Below, one piece after another: positions 1 to 9,000 of a stretch of DNA of 64,000 bases. Both the position numbers and the translations under genes were made by a program. Source of the DNA: Alphaproteobacteria bacterium (GTDB lineage: Bacteria; Pseudomonadota; Alphaproteobacteria; SMXQ01); the NCBI GenBank assembly GCA_009380075.1, contig WHSO01000004.1, positions 23,078 to 87,077 on the forward strand, in the 5' to 3' direction. Position 1 is the first letter of the stretch; every line of letters begins with the position of its first letter. Below the pieces are notes generated by a model, which was given only the letters and a program-made list of their open reading frames with translations, did no database searches and had not been told where the DNA came from.

Positions 1-219
1 GAATTCGTTGATGTCGGCGCCGGCAATGAAACCGGACGCCTTGGCCGAACCGATGATCAGGCCCTTTGGCGGATTGCGCTCGATCTCGGCGAGGATGGCG
101 TCGAGTTCCAGCAGTACCGGTGCCGACAGGACGTTGACGCTGGCGTCCTTCACGTCGATCGCAAGCTCGTGCACGTCGTCGGCGCGCCGTTGGGATTGCC
201 AATGGATGAGAGTCGTCAT
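1..219 (-). CDS. fadJ: FadJ/FadB-type fatty-acid oxidation complex alpha subunit, N-terminal fragment
   Basis: Only the first 73 codons are inside the window; the gene runs off the left edge. The visible part starts at an ATG at 219 and reads like the N-terminus of the crotonase (enoyl-CoA hydratase) domain of bifunctional hydratase/3-hydroxyacyl-CoA dehydrogenases, ending in the oxyanion-hole region with an AGADINEF motif. It starts 11 bases after the thiolase stop, so it is almost certainly the third gene of a fadE-fadI-fadJ operon that shortens acyl-CoA. The fadJ rather than fadB label rests on pairing with a FadI-length thiolase. Confidence 0.8.
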   Translation of the reverse strand, partial: MTTLIHWQSQRRADDVHELAIDVKDASVNVLSAPVLLELDAILAEIERNPPKGLIIGSAKASGFIAGADINEF

Positions 220-230
220 GCCGTTGCGCC

Positions 231-1532
231 TTACGCCGTTTCCAGCAGCATGGCGCCGCCCTGCCCGCCGCCGATGCAGAGCGACGCGACGCCCCGCTTC
301 ATCCCCCGCTTGCGCAGGGCGTGAATCAAGTGAAGCACGACGCGCGTGCCCGAGACGCCGACCGGATGACCGCAGGCGATGGCGCCGCCGTCGACGTTGA
401 GACGGCTGTGATCGATCATGCCGACGGCATCCTCCACCCCGATCTCGGCGCGGCAGTAATCGGCATCCGCGAGGGCCGCGAGACAGGCGAGCACCTGCGC
501 CGCGAAGGCCTCGTTGATCTCGAACAGGTCGATGTCGCCGAGCTTGACGCCATTGCGTGCCATCAGGGGCGCGATGGCATGGGCGGGCCCGAGACCCATC
601 TGCGCCGGGTCGACCCCCGCCCAGAGACAATCAACCACCCGGGCGATCGGCGTGAGCCGATGGCGCCGGACGGCCTCGTCGGAGGCGACGACGACCCAGC
701 CGCCACCGTCCGTGATCTGGGACGCGTTTCCGGCCGTGACCTTGCCATAGGGCGGCTCGAACGCCGGGCGCAGCTTGGCAAGCTGCTCCATCGTGTTGTC
801 GGGGCGCACGCCGTCGTCGGCCAGATAGACTTTGCCCGCCGTGTCGAAGATCGGCTCGACCTCACCGTCGAAGGTACCATCGCCCTGGGCACGGGCAAGG
901 CGCTTGTGGCTCTCAAGGGCGTAAGCGTCCATGCTTTCGCGGCTGATGCCGAAGCGGTCGGCAAGTATTTCCGCCGTCTGCCCCATGCCGAGCTTGACGA
1001 AGGAGTCGGTCAGCCCCAGCACGATCCCGACGATGGGCGCGAAATGCGCCGGCCGGAGCGCGGCGAGGGTGCGCAACCGCGCTGCCAGGCCCCTGGCGCG
1101 GCCCCAGTCCGCCAGCCATATCGTCATCGCACGCGACACCAGGAGCGGCGCGTTCGACATGCTTTCGGCGCCGCCGGCCAGGATCAGGTCGGCCCGGCCA
1201 TCGGCCACGGCACGGGCGGCGCTGTCGATCGACTGCATGCCGGACCCGCAGTTACGCTGCACCGTCCAGGCCGGCACGCGCTGGCCGCAACCGAGGCGAA
1301 GGGCGGCGTAGCGGGCGGGATTGGATTCCTCTGGCCGCGGCGCGGCGCAGCCGAGGATCACCTCGTCGACGGCATCCGCCTCGAACGGCTGGCGCAGCAG
1401 CAGGGGACGGCCCGCGGCGACCGCGAGGTCGACCGCCGAGAACGGCCCCGGCTTGCCGCGCGCCTTGAGGAACGGCGTGCGGGCGCCGTCGACGATCCAC
1501 ACCGTCCGGCGGGGCTCGTTTCCGGCCTTCAT
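231..1532 (-). CDS. fadI: acetyl-CoA C-acyltransferase (3-ketoacyl-CoA thiolase, FadI type)
   Basis: This is a 433-residue thiolase carrying out the last step of beta-oxidation, CoA-dependent cleavage of 3-ketoacyl-CoA to acetyl-CoA. All signatures are visible: nucleophilic Cys95 in NCGSGMQS, an NEAFA motif near residue 345, His389 in GHPVGVSG and Cys419 in CIGGGQGG. Its length matches FadI (about 436) better than FadA (about 387). The start ATG overlaps the stop of the upstream acyl-CoA dehydrogenase by four bases (ATGA), showing translational coupling in the fad operon. Confidence 0.92.
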   Translation of the reverse strand: MKAGNEPRRTVWIVDGARTPFLKARGKPGPFSAVDLAVAAGRPLLLRQPFEADAVDEVILGCAAPRPEESNPARYAALRLGCGQRVPAWTVQRNCGSGMQSIDSAARAVADGRADLILAGGAESMSNAPLLVSRAMTIWLADWGRARGLAARLRTLAALRPAHFAPIVGIVLGLTDSFVKLGMGQTAEILADRFGISRESMDAYALESHKRLARAQGDGTFDGEVEPIFDTAGKVYLADDGVRPDNTMEQLAKLRPAFEPPYGKVTAGNASQITDGGGWVVVASDEAVRRHRLTPIARVVDCLWAGVDPAQMGLGPAHAIAPLMARNGVKLGDIDLFEINEAFAAQVLACLAALADADYCRAEIGVEDAVGMIDHSRLNVDGGAIACGHPVGVSGTRVVLHLIHALRKRGMKRGVASLCIGGGQGGAMLLETA

Positions 1533-3778
1533 TGCGCGGCCCCGCGCGTCGGCCGGGCAGCCCGGCGCGAGAGCTCCTCGGGCGCGAAACTATCGACCAT
1601 GATGACGGCGCGGGTCAGTTCCCGCGCGCGCCGCAGGCGCTGGGCATCGCCCGAATCGATAACATTCCGGGCCAGCGCCGCGTCGATATCGGAAATTCCG
1701 GCCTCCTTCATCCGCCACTCCGTCCCTTCGGCCACGAGCACGGCCTCCAATGCGGCATCGAGCTGGCCCAGGGGGTCCGATTCGGAGCCGATGAAAATAC
1801 CGTCGGTCAACCGGTCCCGCGCGGCCGAGGGCACCAGCAGGAGCCGCGCGCAGGCCTGGGTCAGCGGGTCCGACGGCATCCGCCGGCGCCGCCCCCACGG
1901 AAATACCAACGGGCTCAGGAGGAAACCGACAAACCGCGAGGGGAAGTTGGCGAGCACCGCATCGAGGCTCTGCTGGATCCCGTAGAGCGCGCGGGTGAGG
2001 CAGTAGTCGACCAACGGCCGGTCGGCCTCGGGCTCGCCGTCGTCGTGAAAACGCTTGAGGACACAACTTCCGAGGTAAAGCTGGCTGAGGACGTCGCCGA
2101 GACGTCCCGACAGCATCTCGCGCCGCTTGAGTTCCCCACCGAGAAGAGCCAGCGCGACATCGGAGACCAGCGTGAAGGCGGCGGACGCCGCGGAGAGCCT
2201 CCGGTACCAGCGCAGGGGCTCGGCATCGGTCGGCGCCGTGGCATAGAACCCGAACGTCAATCCATGGAAGAGCGAACGAAACAGGTTGCCGGTGAGGAAG
2301 CGGAGATGGCCGAAGAAAGCCTGATCGAAGGCAGCGACGGCGTCCGGCCCGTCGCCGCGGGCGGCGGCGGCCATTTCCTTCTGCAGCCAGGGATGGCAAC
2401 GGATCGCGCCTTGGCCGAAGATGATCATGCTGCGGGTCAGGATGTTGGCGCCTTCCACCGTGATCGACACAGGAATCGCGTAATAGGCGTTGGCGAGATA
2501 ATTGGACGGGCCGTTGCAGATGGCCTTGCCGCCGTGGATGTCGAGGGCAAAGTTCATCGTCTCACGCATTGTGGTGGTGGCGTGGTATTTGAGGATGGCC
2601 GACAGGACGGTCGGTTTCTCCCCCGCATCCACCGCCCAAGCGGTCAGGGCACGGGCCGCTTCCAGCATGTAGGCGTTGGCCGCGATGGGAGCGAGCGCCT
2701 CCTCCACCCCCTCGAAGCGGCCGATGGGCAGGCCGAACTGGCGCCGCACCCGCGCATAGGCGCCGGTCGCGCGGGCGGCCAGATTGGCCGCACCGGTGGA
2801 CAGCGCCGGCAGGGAAATCGAACGCCCGACCGAGAGCGATTCCATCAGCATCCGCCACCCCTGCCCGGCGCGCTCCGGCCCGCCGATGATCCAGTCGAGC
2901 GGCATGAACACGTCGGTGCCGCTGTTGGGACCGTTCTGGAATCCCTGGTTGGCGGGATAATGGCGGCGGCCGATGTCGATGCCGGACGTATCCGTCGGCA
3001 CCAGCGCGACGGTGATGCCGAGGTCCTCCGTGTCCCCGAGCAGGTGATCGGGATCGAGGAGGCGGAACGCGAGACCCATGACCGTGGCCACGGGGCCGAG
3101 GGTGATATAGCGCTTTTCCCAGGTGACGCGCATGCCGAGCACGCGTTCACCGTCCCGTTCGCCCCAGCAGACGATGCCCTTGTCCGGAAGCGACGTCGCG
3201 TCGGAGCCGGCCTCCGGCCCGGTCAGCGCGAAGCACGGCACCTCGTCGCCACTGGCGAGGCGCGGCAGGTAATGGTTGCGCTGCGCGTCGGTGCCGTAAT
3301 GCAGCAGCAGCTCCGCCGGGCCGAGGGAGTTCGGCACCATGACCGTCACCGCGGCGGTGATGGAGCGGGTGGCAATCTTCTTCACCACCGCGGAATGGGC
3401 GAGCGCGGAGAATTCGAGGCCGCCGTAGGACTTCGGGATGATCATGCCGAAGAAGCGGTTCTTCTTGATGAAGGACCACACCTCCGGCGGCAGGTTGCGG
3501 TCGTGGAAATTGATGGCCCAATCGTCGAGCATGTAGCAGAGCTCTTCCACCGGGCCGTCGAGGAAGGCCTGCTCCTCGGCCGCCAACGTCGGCCGTGACA
3601 GGTCGAGCAACCGGGACCAGTCGGGCTTGCCGGAGAACAGCTCCGCGTCCCACCACACGGTCCCGGCTTCCAGTGCTTCCCGCTCCGTTTCGGAGACGCG
3701 CGGCAACCGCCGCCGGAGCCAGCGCAGGACCGGCCGGCTTACGGCGGATTGACGGATCGATCGGAGGGAATATGTCAT
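1529..3778 (-). CDS. fadE: acyl-CoA dehydrogenase, FadE type
   Basis: This 749-residue flavoprotein belongs to the long FadE class of acyl-CoA dehydrogenases (E. coli FadE is 814 residues) and catalyses the first, FAD-dependent step of beta-oxidation. The acyl-CoA dehydrogenase core occupies roughly residues 70-480, followed by the long FadE-specific C-terminal part. An in-frame extension to 3997 exists, but the ATG at 3778 follows an AT-rich, A/G-rich stretch and gives a normal N-terminus, so it was chosen. It is first in the fadE-fadI-fadJ operon and divergent from the binding-protein gene at 4078. Confidence 0.9.
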   Translation of the reverse strand: MTYSLRSIRQSAVSRPVLRWLRRRLPRVSETEREALEAGTVWWDAELFSGKPDWSRLLDLSRPTLAAEEQAFLDGPVEELCYMLDDWAINFHDRNLPPEVWSFIKKNRFFGMIIPKSYGGLEFSALAHSAVVKKIATRSITAAVTVMVPNSLGPAELLLHYGTDAQRNHYLPRLASGDEVPCFALTGPEAGSDATSLPDKGIVCWGERDGERVLGMRVTWEKRYITLGPVATVMGLAFRLLDPDHLLGDTEDLGITVALVPTDTSGIDIGRRHYPANQGFQNGPNSGTDVFMPLDWIIGGPERAGQGWRMLMESLSVGRSISLPALSTGAANLAARATGAYARVRRQFGLPIGRFEGVEEALAPIAANAYMLEAARALTAWAVDAGEKPTVLSAILKYHATTTMRETMNFALDIHGGKAICNGPSNYLANAYYAIPVSITVEGANILTRSMIIFGQGAIRCHPWLQKEMAAAARGDGPDAVAAFDQAFFGHLRFLTGNLFRSLFHGLTFGFYATAPTDAEPLRWYRRLSAASAAFTLVSDVALALLGGELKRREMLSGRLGDVLSQLYLGSCVLKRFHDDGEPEADRPLVDYCLTRALYGIQQSLDAVLANFPSRFVGFLLSPLVFPWGRRRRMPSDPLTQACARLLLVPSAARDRLTDGIFIGSESDPLGQLDAALEAVLVAEGTEWRMKEAGISDIDAALARNVIDSGDAQRLRRARELTRAVIMVDSFAPEELSRRAARPTRGAAQ

Positions 3779-4077
3779 TGCGTGCCCTGTCGGCTTGTGG
3801 TGCCGGTTCACCGGCACCGGGTAAGACGTAGTGTCAAACGACCCCGGATTCCAGCCGATAATGATGTAAATCACGTAAAAGAAAGCGTTTTTTACCACTC
3901 CCCTTCCCCAGGACCAGCCCTGCATTGGTCCATCCCATGGCCAGGGGTGCGGAAGTCTTGCGATCGGCCGCCCGCCGGATGCGCTGGAAAAGCCCATTTT
4001 GCCGGACTAGCATTCCCGCCGACGGCGTTGCATCGGGTAAATGACGTCGCCGCGTGATACAGACACGGAGGCAACTC
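3779..4077. other. divergent intergenic region between fadE and an orphan binding-protein gene
   Basis: About 300 bases without a convincing gene. It must hold promoters for both directions. The stretch 3855-3900 is locally AT-rich compared with its surroundings and is the likeliest promoter zone. No clear operator palindrome or intrinsic terminator was recognised. Confidence 0.4.
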
Positions 4078-5109
4078 ATGAACCGTTCCGGAAGACGCTT
4101 GGTCGTTCTTTCTGTTGCGACGATCTGCGGCATGTCCGCGACTCCCAAGACGGCATTGGCGGACGACGTTGCGACATTCTATCGCAGCAAGAGCATATCG
4201 GTCATCATTCCTTCGGCGCCGGGGGGCGGATACGACCGGTACGGGCGCCTCGTCCAGCGCCACATGGGACGGTTCATTCCCGGCAGTCCGACCCTGATCG
4301 CGCGCAATGTTCCCGGAGCCGGCGGTGTCGTCCAGGCGAATCAGCTCTACACCACGGCGCCCAGGGACGGAACCGCCTTCGGAATCATCCAGCACTCCAT
4401 CCCCTTCCGGCCGATCCTCGATCCGCGTGAGGTGCGCTACAAGGTCGACGGTTTTCGCTGGCTCGGCAGTGTCTCGCCGATCACCACCCTGGCCATCGTC
4501 AACAAGAACGCGCCGATTCGTTCCGTCGAGGATCTCTTCCAGAAGGAACTGATCATCGGTGCGTCCGGCGGCACCACGCTATACCTGCCGTCGACCGTCA
4601 ACAGCGTGCTCGGCACGAAGTTCAGGATCATCAAAGGCTACAAGAATACCGGCGACATTCTCCTGGCGATGGCCCGCAACGAGGTAGCCGGCCTGGTCGG
4701 CGTCGGGCTGAGCAGTCTCCTCGGCTCGAAGTCGGCAAAGAACACCGATTACCGCATCCTGTTCCAGATGGCCTATAGCAAACACCCGGACATCAAGGAG
4801 GTGCCGCTGGTCCAGGACTTCGCACGCACGCCCGAGGATAAGGCGGTGATGGAAACCATCTTCGCCAGCTTCTCGATCGGCCGTTCTTTCGTCACGCCGG
4901 TCATTCCCGACGATCGACTTGCCGCGCTTCGGGTCGCGTTCAAAAAGACCGTCGAGGACGCGAAGTTCCGCGGTGATGCCAAGAAATCAAAGGCGGAGGT
5001 GAGCTACGTCTCCCCGGACGACATCGGCCGGATCATCGCCAGCGTCTATGCGCAGCCCAAGCCGATCATCGATCGCGCAGCCAAGGCATTCGTCGGCACC
5101 GGAAACTAG
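4078..5109 (+). CDS. Bug/TctC-type tripartite tricarboxylate transporter substrate-binding protein
   Basis: A 343-residue secreted binding protein with an N-terminal signal peptide (residues 1-25, cleavage after the ALA of TALA-DD). The mature start (ATFYRSKSISVIIPSAPGG) and the RNVPGAGG motif near residue 80 are typical of the TTT/Bug family, which binds carboxylates in the periplasm. The ATG at 4078 was chosen over 4054 because a GGAGG lies 7 bases upstream. No TctA or TctB membrane partner is nearby, as is common for orphan Bug proteins. The ligand is unknown; an organic or aromatic acid is possible given the neighbouring catabolic genes. Confidence 0.82.
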   Translation: MNRSGRRLVVLSVATICGMSATPKTALADDVATFYRSKSISVIIPSAPGGGYDRYGRLVQRHMGRFIPGSPTLIARNVPGAGGVVQANQLYTTAPRDGTAFGIIQHSIPFRPILDPREVRYKVDGFRWLGSVSPITTLAIVNKNAPIRSVEDLFQKELIIGASGGTTLYLPSTVNSVLGTKFRIIKGYKNTGDILLAMARNEVAGLVGVGLSSLLGSKSAKNTDYRILFQMAYSKHPDIKEVPLVQDFARTPEDKAVMETIFASFSIGRSFVTPVIPDDRLAALRVAFKKTVEDAKFRGDAKKSKAEVSYVSPDDIGRIIASVYAQPKPIIDRAAKAFVGTGN

Positions 5110-5147
5110 GCAGCAAACGGGAAATCCGCCATTTGCGCGGGCCGCAT

Positions 5148-6590
5148 TCAGGACGTTTCGCGGACGATCACGTTGCTGAACTGCCACGGGTCGGATACGT
5201 CGACCGGGTCCGGGAAAAGGTTCCCTTCGCGGCCGGCAAGCGGAGTCCAGTCGGTATAGACGCCCACCACCGGGCCGAGGTAGGGCATCTGCACCTCGAG
5301 ACAACGGGCGAAATCCACTTCGTCCGCTTCTACGATTCCGGCATCGGGGTTCTCGAGCGCCCAGACCATGCCGGCCAGCACCGCCGAGGTCACCTGCAGC
5401 CCGGTGGCGTTCTGGTAGGGCGCGATACGCCGGGTTTCCTCGATCGACAACTGCGAGCCGTACCAGTAGGCGTTCTTCGAGTGGCCGTAGAGCAGCACGC
5501 CGAGTTCGTCGATCCCGTCGAGAATCTGGTTCTCGTCGAGGATGATCCAGTCGTCCTGCGGCTTCCACTGGCGGCCCACCAGCTCGTGCAGCGACAGCAC
5601 CGCATCGTCGCAGGGGTGGTAGGCGTAGTGGCAGGTCGGCCGATAGGTCACCTTGCCGGCTTCGCGCAGGGTGAAGAAATCCGCGATCGAGATCGATTCG
5701 TTGTGGGTGACGAGGAATCCCACCTGGGCATCCGCCGTCGGGGTCCATGACCGCACGCGGGTACCGGCCCCCGGCCGGAGAAGATAGATCGCCGCGCCGC
5801 AGCCGGTATCGTGGGTACGCCCTTCCGGGGGCAGTTCCGCCTCATGGGTGCCCCAGCCGAGTTCTGAGGGCTGCAGGCCTTCCGACAGGAAGCCCTCGAC
5901 CGACCAGGTGTTGACGAAGATGCCACGCGGCTTCGGCGACTTGGCGCGCTGGGTGTCACGCTCGGCGATATGGATTCCCTTGACGCCGAGATCGCGCATG
6001 AGCCCGGCCCATTCGTCACGCGTCGCCGGCACCGCGGTCTTGAAGCCGGTATCGGCGGCAAGGTTGAGCACCGCCTGTTTGACGAACCACGAGACCATGC
6101 CCGGGTTGGCCCCGCAGCAGCTCACCGCCGTCGGACCTCCCGGCTTCCGGCGGCGCAGGTCGAGGAGCGTTTCGCGCAGCGCGTAGTTGGAGCGCGCTTC
6201 CGTCGGGAGGTTCTTGTCCATGTAGTAGCCCAGCCAGGGCTCGACCACGGTATCGATGTAGAAGGCGTCGAGCTCCTTGCACAGGTCGATCATCGCCACC
6301 GAGGAGACGTCGACGGACAGGTTGACCATGAAGGCGCGACCCGACCCCGCCGTCAACAGTGGCGCCAGGAGCTGGCGATAGTTCTCCTTGGTGACCGCCT
6401 CGTTGACGAAGGCGATGCCCTCCCGGTCGAGCATTTCGCGATGGCTGTCGTCAGGGTCGATGACGGTGATCTTGCCGCGGTCGCAGGCGATGTGGCGCAG
6501 GATCAGCGGCAAGGTGCCGCGCCCGATGGAGCCGTAGCCGACCATCACGATCGGGCCATCGAAACGGGCATGCACGGGCCAGTCGGTCAT
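5148..6590 (-). CDS. hss: homospermidine synthase
   Basis: A 480-residue NAD-dependent enzyme of the saccharopine dehydrogenase-like family that condenses two putrescines (or putrescine and spermidine) to homospermidine. The N-terminus has the Rossmann motif VGYGSIGRG and a following IDPDD acidic strand end. Length and overall sequence match alphaproteobacterial homospermidine synthases. The ATG at 6590 is preceded by GGAGGA; a TTG at 6608 would also be in frame. It lies downstream of the PLP decarboxylase that supplies putrescine, so the locus encodes a two-step homospermidine route. Confidence 0.92.
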   Translation of the reverse strand: MTDWPVHARFDGPIVMVGYGSIGRGTLPLILRHIACDRGKITVIDPDDSHREMLDREGIAFVNEAVTKENYRQLLAPLLTAGSGRAFMVNLSVDVSSVAMIDLCKELDAFYIDTVVEPWLGYYMDKNLPTEARSNYALRETLLDLRRRKPGGPTAVSCCGANPGMVSWFVKQAVLNLAADTGFKTAVPATRDEWAGLMRDLGVKGIHIAERDTQRAKSPKPRGIFVNTWSVEGFLSEGLQPSELGWGTHEAELPPEGRTHDTGCGAAIYLLRPGAGTRVRSWTPTADAQVGFLVTHNESISIADFFTLREAGKVTYRPTCHYAYHPCDDAVLSLHELVGRQWKPQDDWIILDENQILDGIDELGVLLYGHSKNAYWYGSQLSIEETRRIAPYQNATGLQVTSAVLAGMVWALENPDAGIVEADEVDFARCLEVQMPYLGPVVGVYTDWTPLAGREGNLFPDPVDVSDPWQFSNVIVRETS

Positions 6591-6718
6591 GGGACGATCT
6601 TCCTCCAAGGACTTGGGTTTCGGGGAGGGGAACGGAGCCGCGCTCAGGCGGCGAGGGCAGCAGGCAGGATCGTCGGCCGCGGCAGGCGGCGCAACAGCGG
6701 GCGCGGCGTGATCATGCC

Positions 6719-7186
6719 CTAGGCGCCCGCGAGCGCACCAGCCACCAGCTCGAGCCCGAGGAAACGGGCGCGGTCCACCGGCCCCGGCAGGTCGAGGCCG
6801 AGGGTGAAGCGCGCATCGAAGCCGAAGCGCGCGTAATACGGCGCATCACCGACCAGAAGGATGGCCTGGTGCCCACGCCGGGTCGCCGCCTCGATCGCCA
6901 TGGTCACCAGGCTGTGGCCGATGCCGCGGCTCCGCCGGTCGCCGGCGACGCCGAGAGGACCGAGCAGCAACGCGGCCCCGGCCGAGCCCGTCGTGATGGG
7001 CCACAGCCGCAGCGTGCCGATGAGCGTGCGGTTCTCGATCGCGGCGAAGGCCAGGCCCGGCGCCGGACGGGAATCCCGGCGCAGGAGCTCGCAGGTCTTG
7101 GCGAAGCGCTCCGGCCCGAAGCAGGCGTCGAGCAACGCCTCGCGCGCGGGCTGGTGGGCCGGGGCTTCCCGTCTCAGGCGGATCAT
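6719..7186 (-). CDS. GNAT-family N-acetyltransferase (YhbS-like)
   Basis: A 155-residue single-domain acetyltransferase. The acetyl-CoA pyrophosphate-binding loop reads RSRGIGHSL at about residues 86-94, preceded by the strand LLGPLGV, and the C-terminal half has the YYARFGFD motif seen in YhbS-type proteins. It starts 10 bases after the decarboxylase stop and sits between that gene and homospermidine synthase, so polyamine acetylation is a reasonable guess from context, but the sequence alone does not show the substrate. Confidence 0.8.
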   Translation of the reverse strand: MIRLRREAPAHQPAREALLDACFGPERFAKTCELLRRDSRPAPGLAFAAIENRTLIGTLRLWPITTGSAGAALLLGPLGVAGDRRSRGIGHSLVTMAIEAATRRGHQAILLVGDAPYYARFGFDARFTLGLDLPGPVDRARFLGLELVAGALAGA

Positions 7187-7196
7187 CGTCCCGGCC

Positions 7197-8330
7197 TCAG
7201 ATCACGTAGGCCTGCAACGGCGGGAAGCCGTTGAAGGCGACCGAAGAGTAGGTCGTGGTATAGGCGCCGGTCGCCTCGATCAGCAGTTCGTCGCCGATCT
7301 CGAGCGATATGGGCAGCGGATACGTGACCTTTTCATAAAGCACGTCCATGGAATCGCAGGTCGGCCCGGCAATGACGCAGGGCGCGACGGCACCACCGTC
7401 CCGCGGTGTGCGGATCGGGTAGCGGATCGCCTCGTCCATCGTCTCGGCGAGGCCACCGAACTTGCCGATGTCGAGATAGACCCAGCGCACCGGATCGCGC
7501 TCGGACTTGCGCGAGATCAGGACGACCTCGGTCTTGATGACGCCGGCATCGCCGACCATGGCGCGGCCCGGCTCGATGATCGTTTCGGGAATGCGGTTGC
7601 CGAAGTGACGGCGCAGCGCCCCGAAGATGGCCTGGGCGTATTCGTCGACCGACGGCACGTCCTTCAGGTAACGCGTCGGGAAGCCGCCGCCGAGGTTGAC
7701 CATGGACAGCCGGATCTTCTTGCGCGCGAGCGCCTTGAAGGTGCGCGAGGCGTCCGCCAGCGCGCGGTCCCAGGCGCTGGTGTCGGGCTGCTGGGAGCCG
7801 ACGTGGAAGGACAGGCCGAAGGCCTCGAGGCCGAGCGCCTGCGCCCGTTCCATCACCCCCACAGCCATGTCGCGGCTGCAGCCGAACTTGCGGCTGAGCG
7901 GCCATTCGGCGCCAGCGCCGTCGGTGAGCACGCGGCAGAACACGCGCGAGCCGGGCGCCGCACGGGCAATCTTCTCGACCTCGGCGACCGAATCGACGGC
8001 GAAAAGGCGTACGCCGAACTCGAAAGCACGGGCGATATCGCGCTCTTTCTTGATGGTATTGCCGTAGGAAATGCGGTCCGGCGTGGCACCGGCGTCGAGA
8101 GCCATCTGAATCTCGGCGACTGAAGCCGTGTCGAAGCTGGAACCGAGCTCCACCAGCAGGCGCAGGATCTCCGGCGCGGGGTTGGCCTTCACCGCATAAA
8201 AGATGTTGGTTTCGGGCAGGGTCCGCGTGAACGTTTCATAGTTACGGCGGACCACATCGAGGTCGACCACGAGGCAGGGCCCTTCGGGCCGTGCCTTGGC
8301 GAGAAAGTCGAGGATACGCTGGGTAGCCAT
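7197..8330 (-). CDS. ornithine/lysine decarboxylase, PLP fold type III
   Basis: A 377-residue alanine-racemase-fold decarboxylase. The PLP lysine is K48 in YAVKANP; GGGFPTRY, EPGRAMVG and the active-site cysteine motif CDSMDVL (C325) are all present. The expected product is putrescine from ornithine (some alphaproteobacterial members also take lysine), feeding the homospermidine synthase two genes downstream. The ATG at 8330 was chosen over a longer frame to 8534 because it gives the usual family length and has GGAG upstream; the extra sequence belongs to a structured leader. Translation is probably controlled by that leader. Confidence 0.9.
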   Translation of the reverse strand: MATQRILDFLAKARPEGPCLVVDLDVVRRNYETFTRTLPETNIFYAVKANPAPEILRLLVELGSSFDTASVAEIQMALDAGATPDRISYGNTIKKERDIARAFEFGVRLFAVDSVAEVEKIARAAPGSRVFCRVLTDGAGAEWPLSRKFGCSRDMAVGVMERAQALGLEAFGLSFHVGSQQPDTSAWDRALADASRTFKALARKKIRLSMVNLGGGFPTRYLKDVPSVDEYAQAIFGALRRHFGNRIPETIIEPGRAMVGDAGVIKTEVVLISRKSERDPVRWVYLDIGKFGGLAETMDEAIRYPIRTPRDGGAVAPCVIAGPTCDSMDVLYEKVTYPLPISLEIGDELLIEATGAYTTTYSSVAFNGFPPLQAYVI

Positions 8331-8690
8331 CGAGTCGTCTCCAATCCAGACTGTTGCCACATCCGGACTTCCTGGCGCAGGGGACGAGGTGGAAACGTCG
8401 ATCCTGCGGGTCGGAAACCCGGATGGGGACAAGCCCCGCCACGCGGAACTTTCCCCGGTTAGTCTGCCTTCGGATTGGATCGGGTAGACCCGGTCCGCAC
8501 GTGGGGCAAGGAAGGTGTGCCTCTTCAGTGTCACCGGTCTTTGGACAACCGGACTGAGACCAAAAAAGCCCGCACCGTCGTTGCTTTAAGGTGCTTCCGG
8601 CCTTCGGAAAGGACGGTGTGCCAGCACCCACGGGCACGTGCGACTTAGGGCACCGCTCACGTACGACTTCTTGGAATCGGAATCAAGAGA
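8331..8690 (-). ncRNA. structured 5' leader of the decarboxylase gene, candidate speF-type element
   Basis: About 350 bases of gene-free sequence precede the decarboxylase. Read on the minus strand it contains a stem (8573-8579 with 8612-8618, CACCGTC/GACGGTG) followed by six T residues at 8562-8567, which looks like an attenuator. Downstream is a second strong hairpin at 8477-8496. The octamer GGCACACC occurs twice (about 8614-8621 and 8514-8521). Alphaproteobacterial ornithine decarboxylase genes are known to carry the speF leader motif (Rfam RF00518), so this is the leading candidate. Identity to that family is inferred from position and structure only; a covariance-model hit would settle it. 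Confidence 0.5.
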
Positions 8691-8840
8691 AAAGTTTGGG
8701 GAGAACTCATTTTTTGTGTGGAGGGCCAGAGGTTTAACAGGGCCTTAACGGGGGCGTGGCCGCCGCCGCCGGGCATTCCGGGCGAGTAGAGCTTATGCGC
8801 CTCGCGGCACCACGGGCCGGAATCAGCAGTTTTCCGGGCG

Positions 8841-8925
8841 TGGTGGGCGCGGCAGGGATCGAACCTGCATGGCCGAAGCCAAGGGATTTTAAGTCCCTCG
8901 TGTCTACCCATTCCACCACGCGCCC
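8841..8925 (-). tRNA. tRNA-Leu (anticodon UAA)
   Basis: An 85-nt tRNA including an encoded CCA (8841-8843). The acceptor stem GGGCGCG/CGCGCCC is perfect, the anticodon loop reads CTTAAAA with a five-pair GGGAC-type stem, there is a variable arm closed by TGGC/GCCA around a TTCG loop, and the T-loop is GTTCGATCC. The long variable arm and UAA anticodon identify leucine. No integrase or duplicated tRNA end was seen next to it. Confidence 0.97.
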
Positions 8926-9000
8926 GGAACCCGGCGGCAGGAACCTTACCCGCTGTGCTCCGGCTGGGAAGAGGAAAATGTCCGGCCGCCCTCCGCCCGT

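Noticed and set aside
1532-3598. A 688-codon plus-strand open frame
   Set aside because: It is antisense to the FadE-type dehydrogenase, which has strong family support.
8841-8925. tRNA-Leu as an attachment site for a mobile island
   Set aside because: No integrase, no duplicated tRNA 3' end and no composition break was seen on either side.
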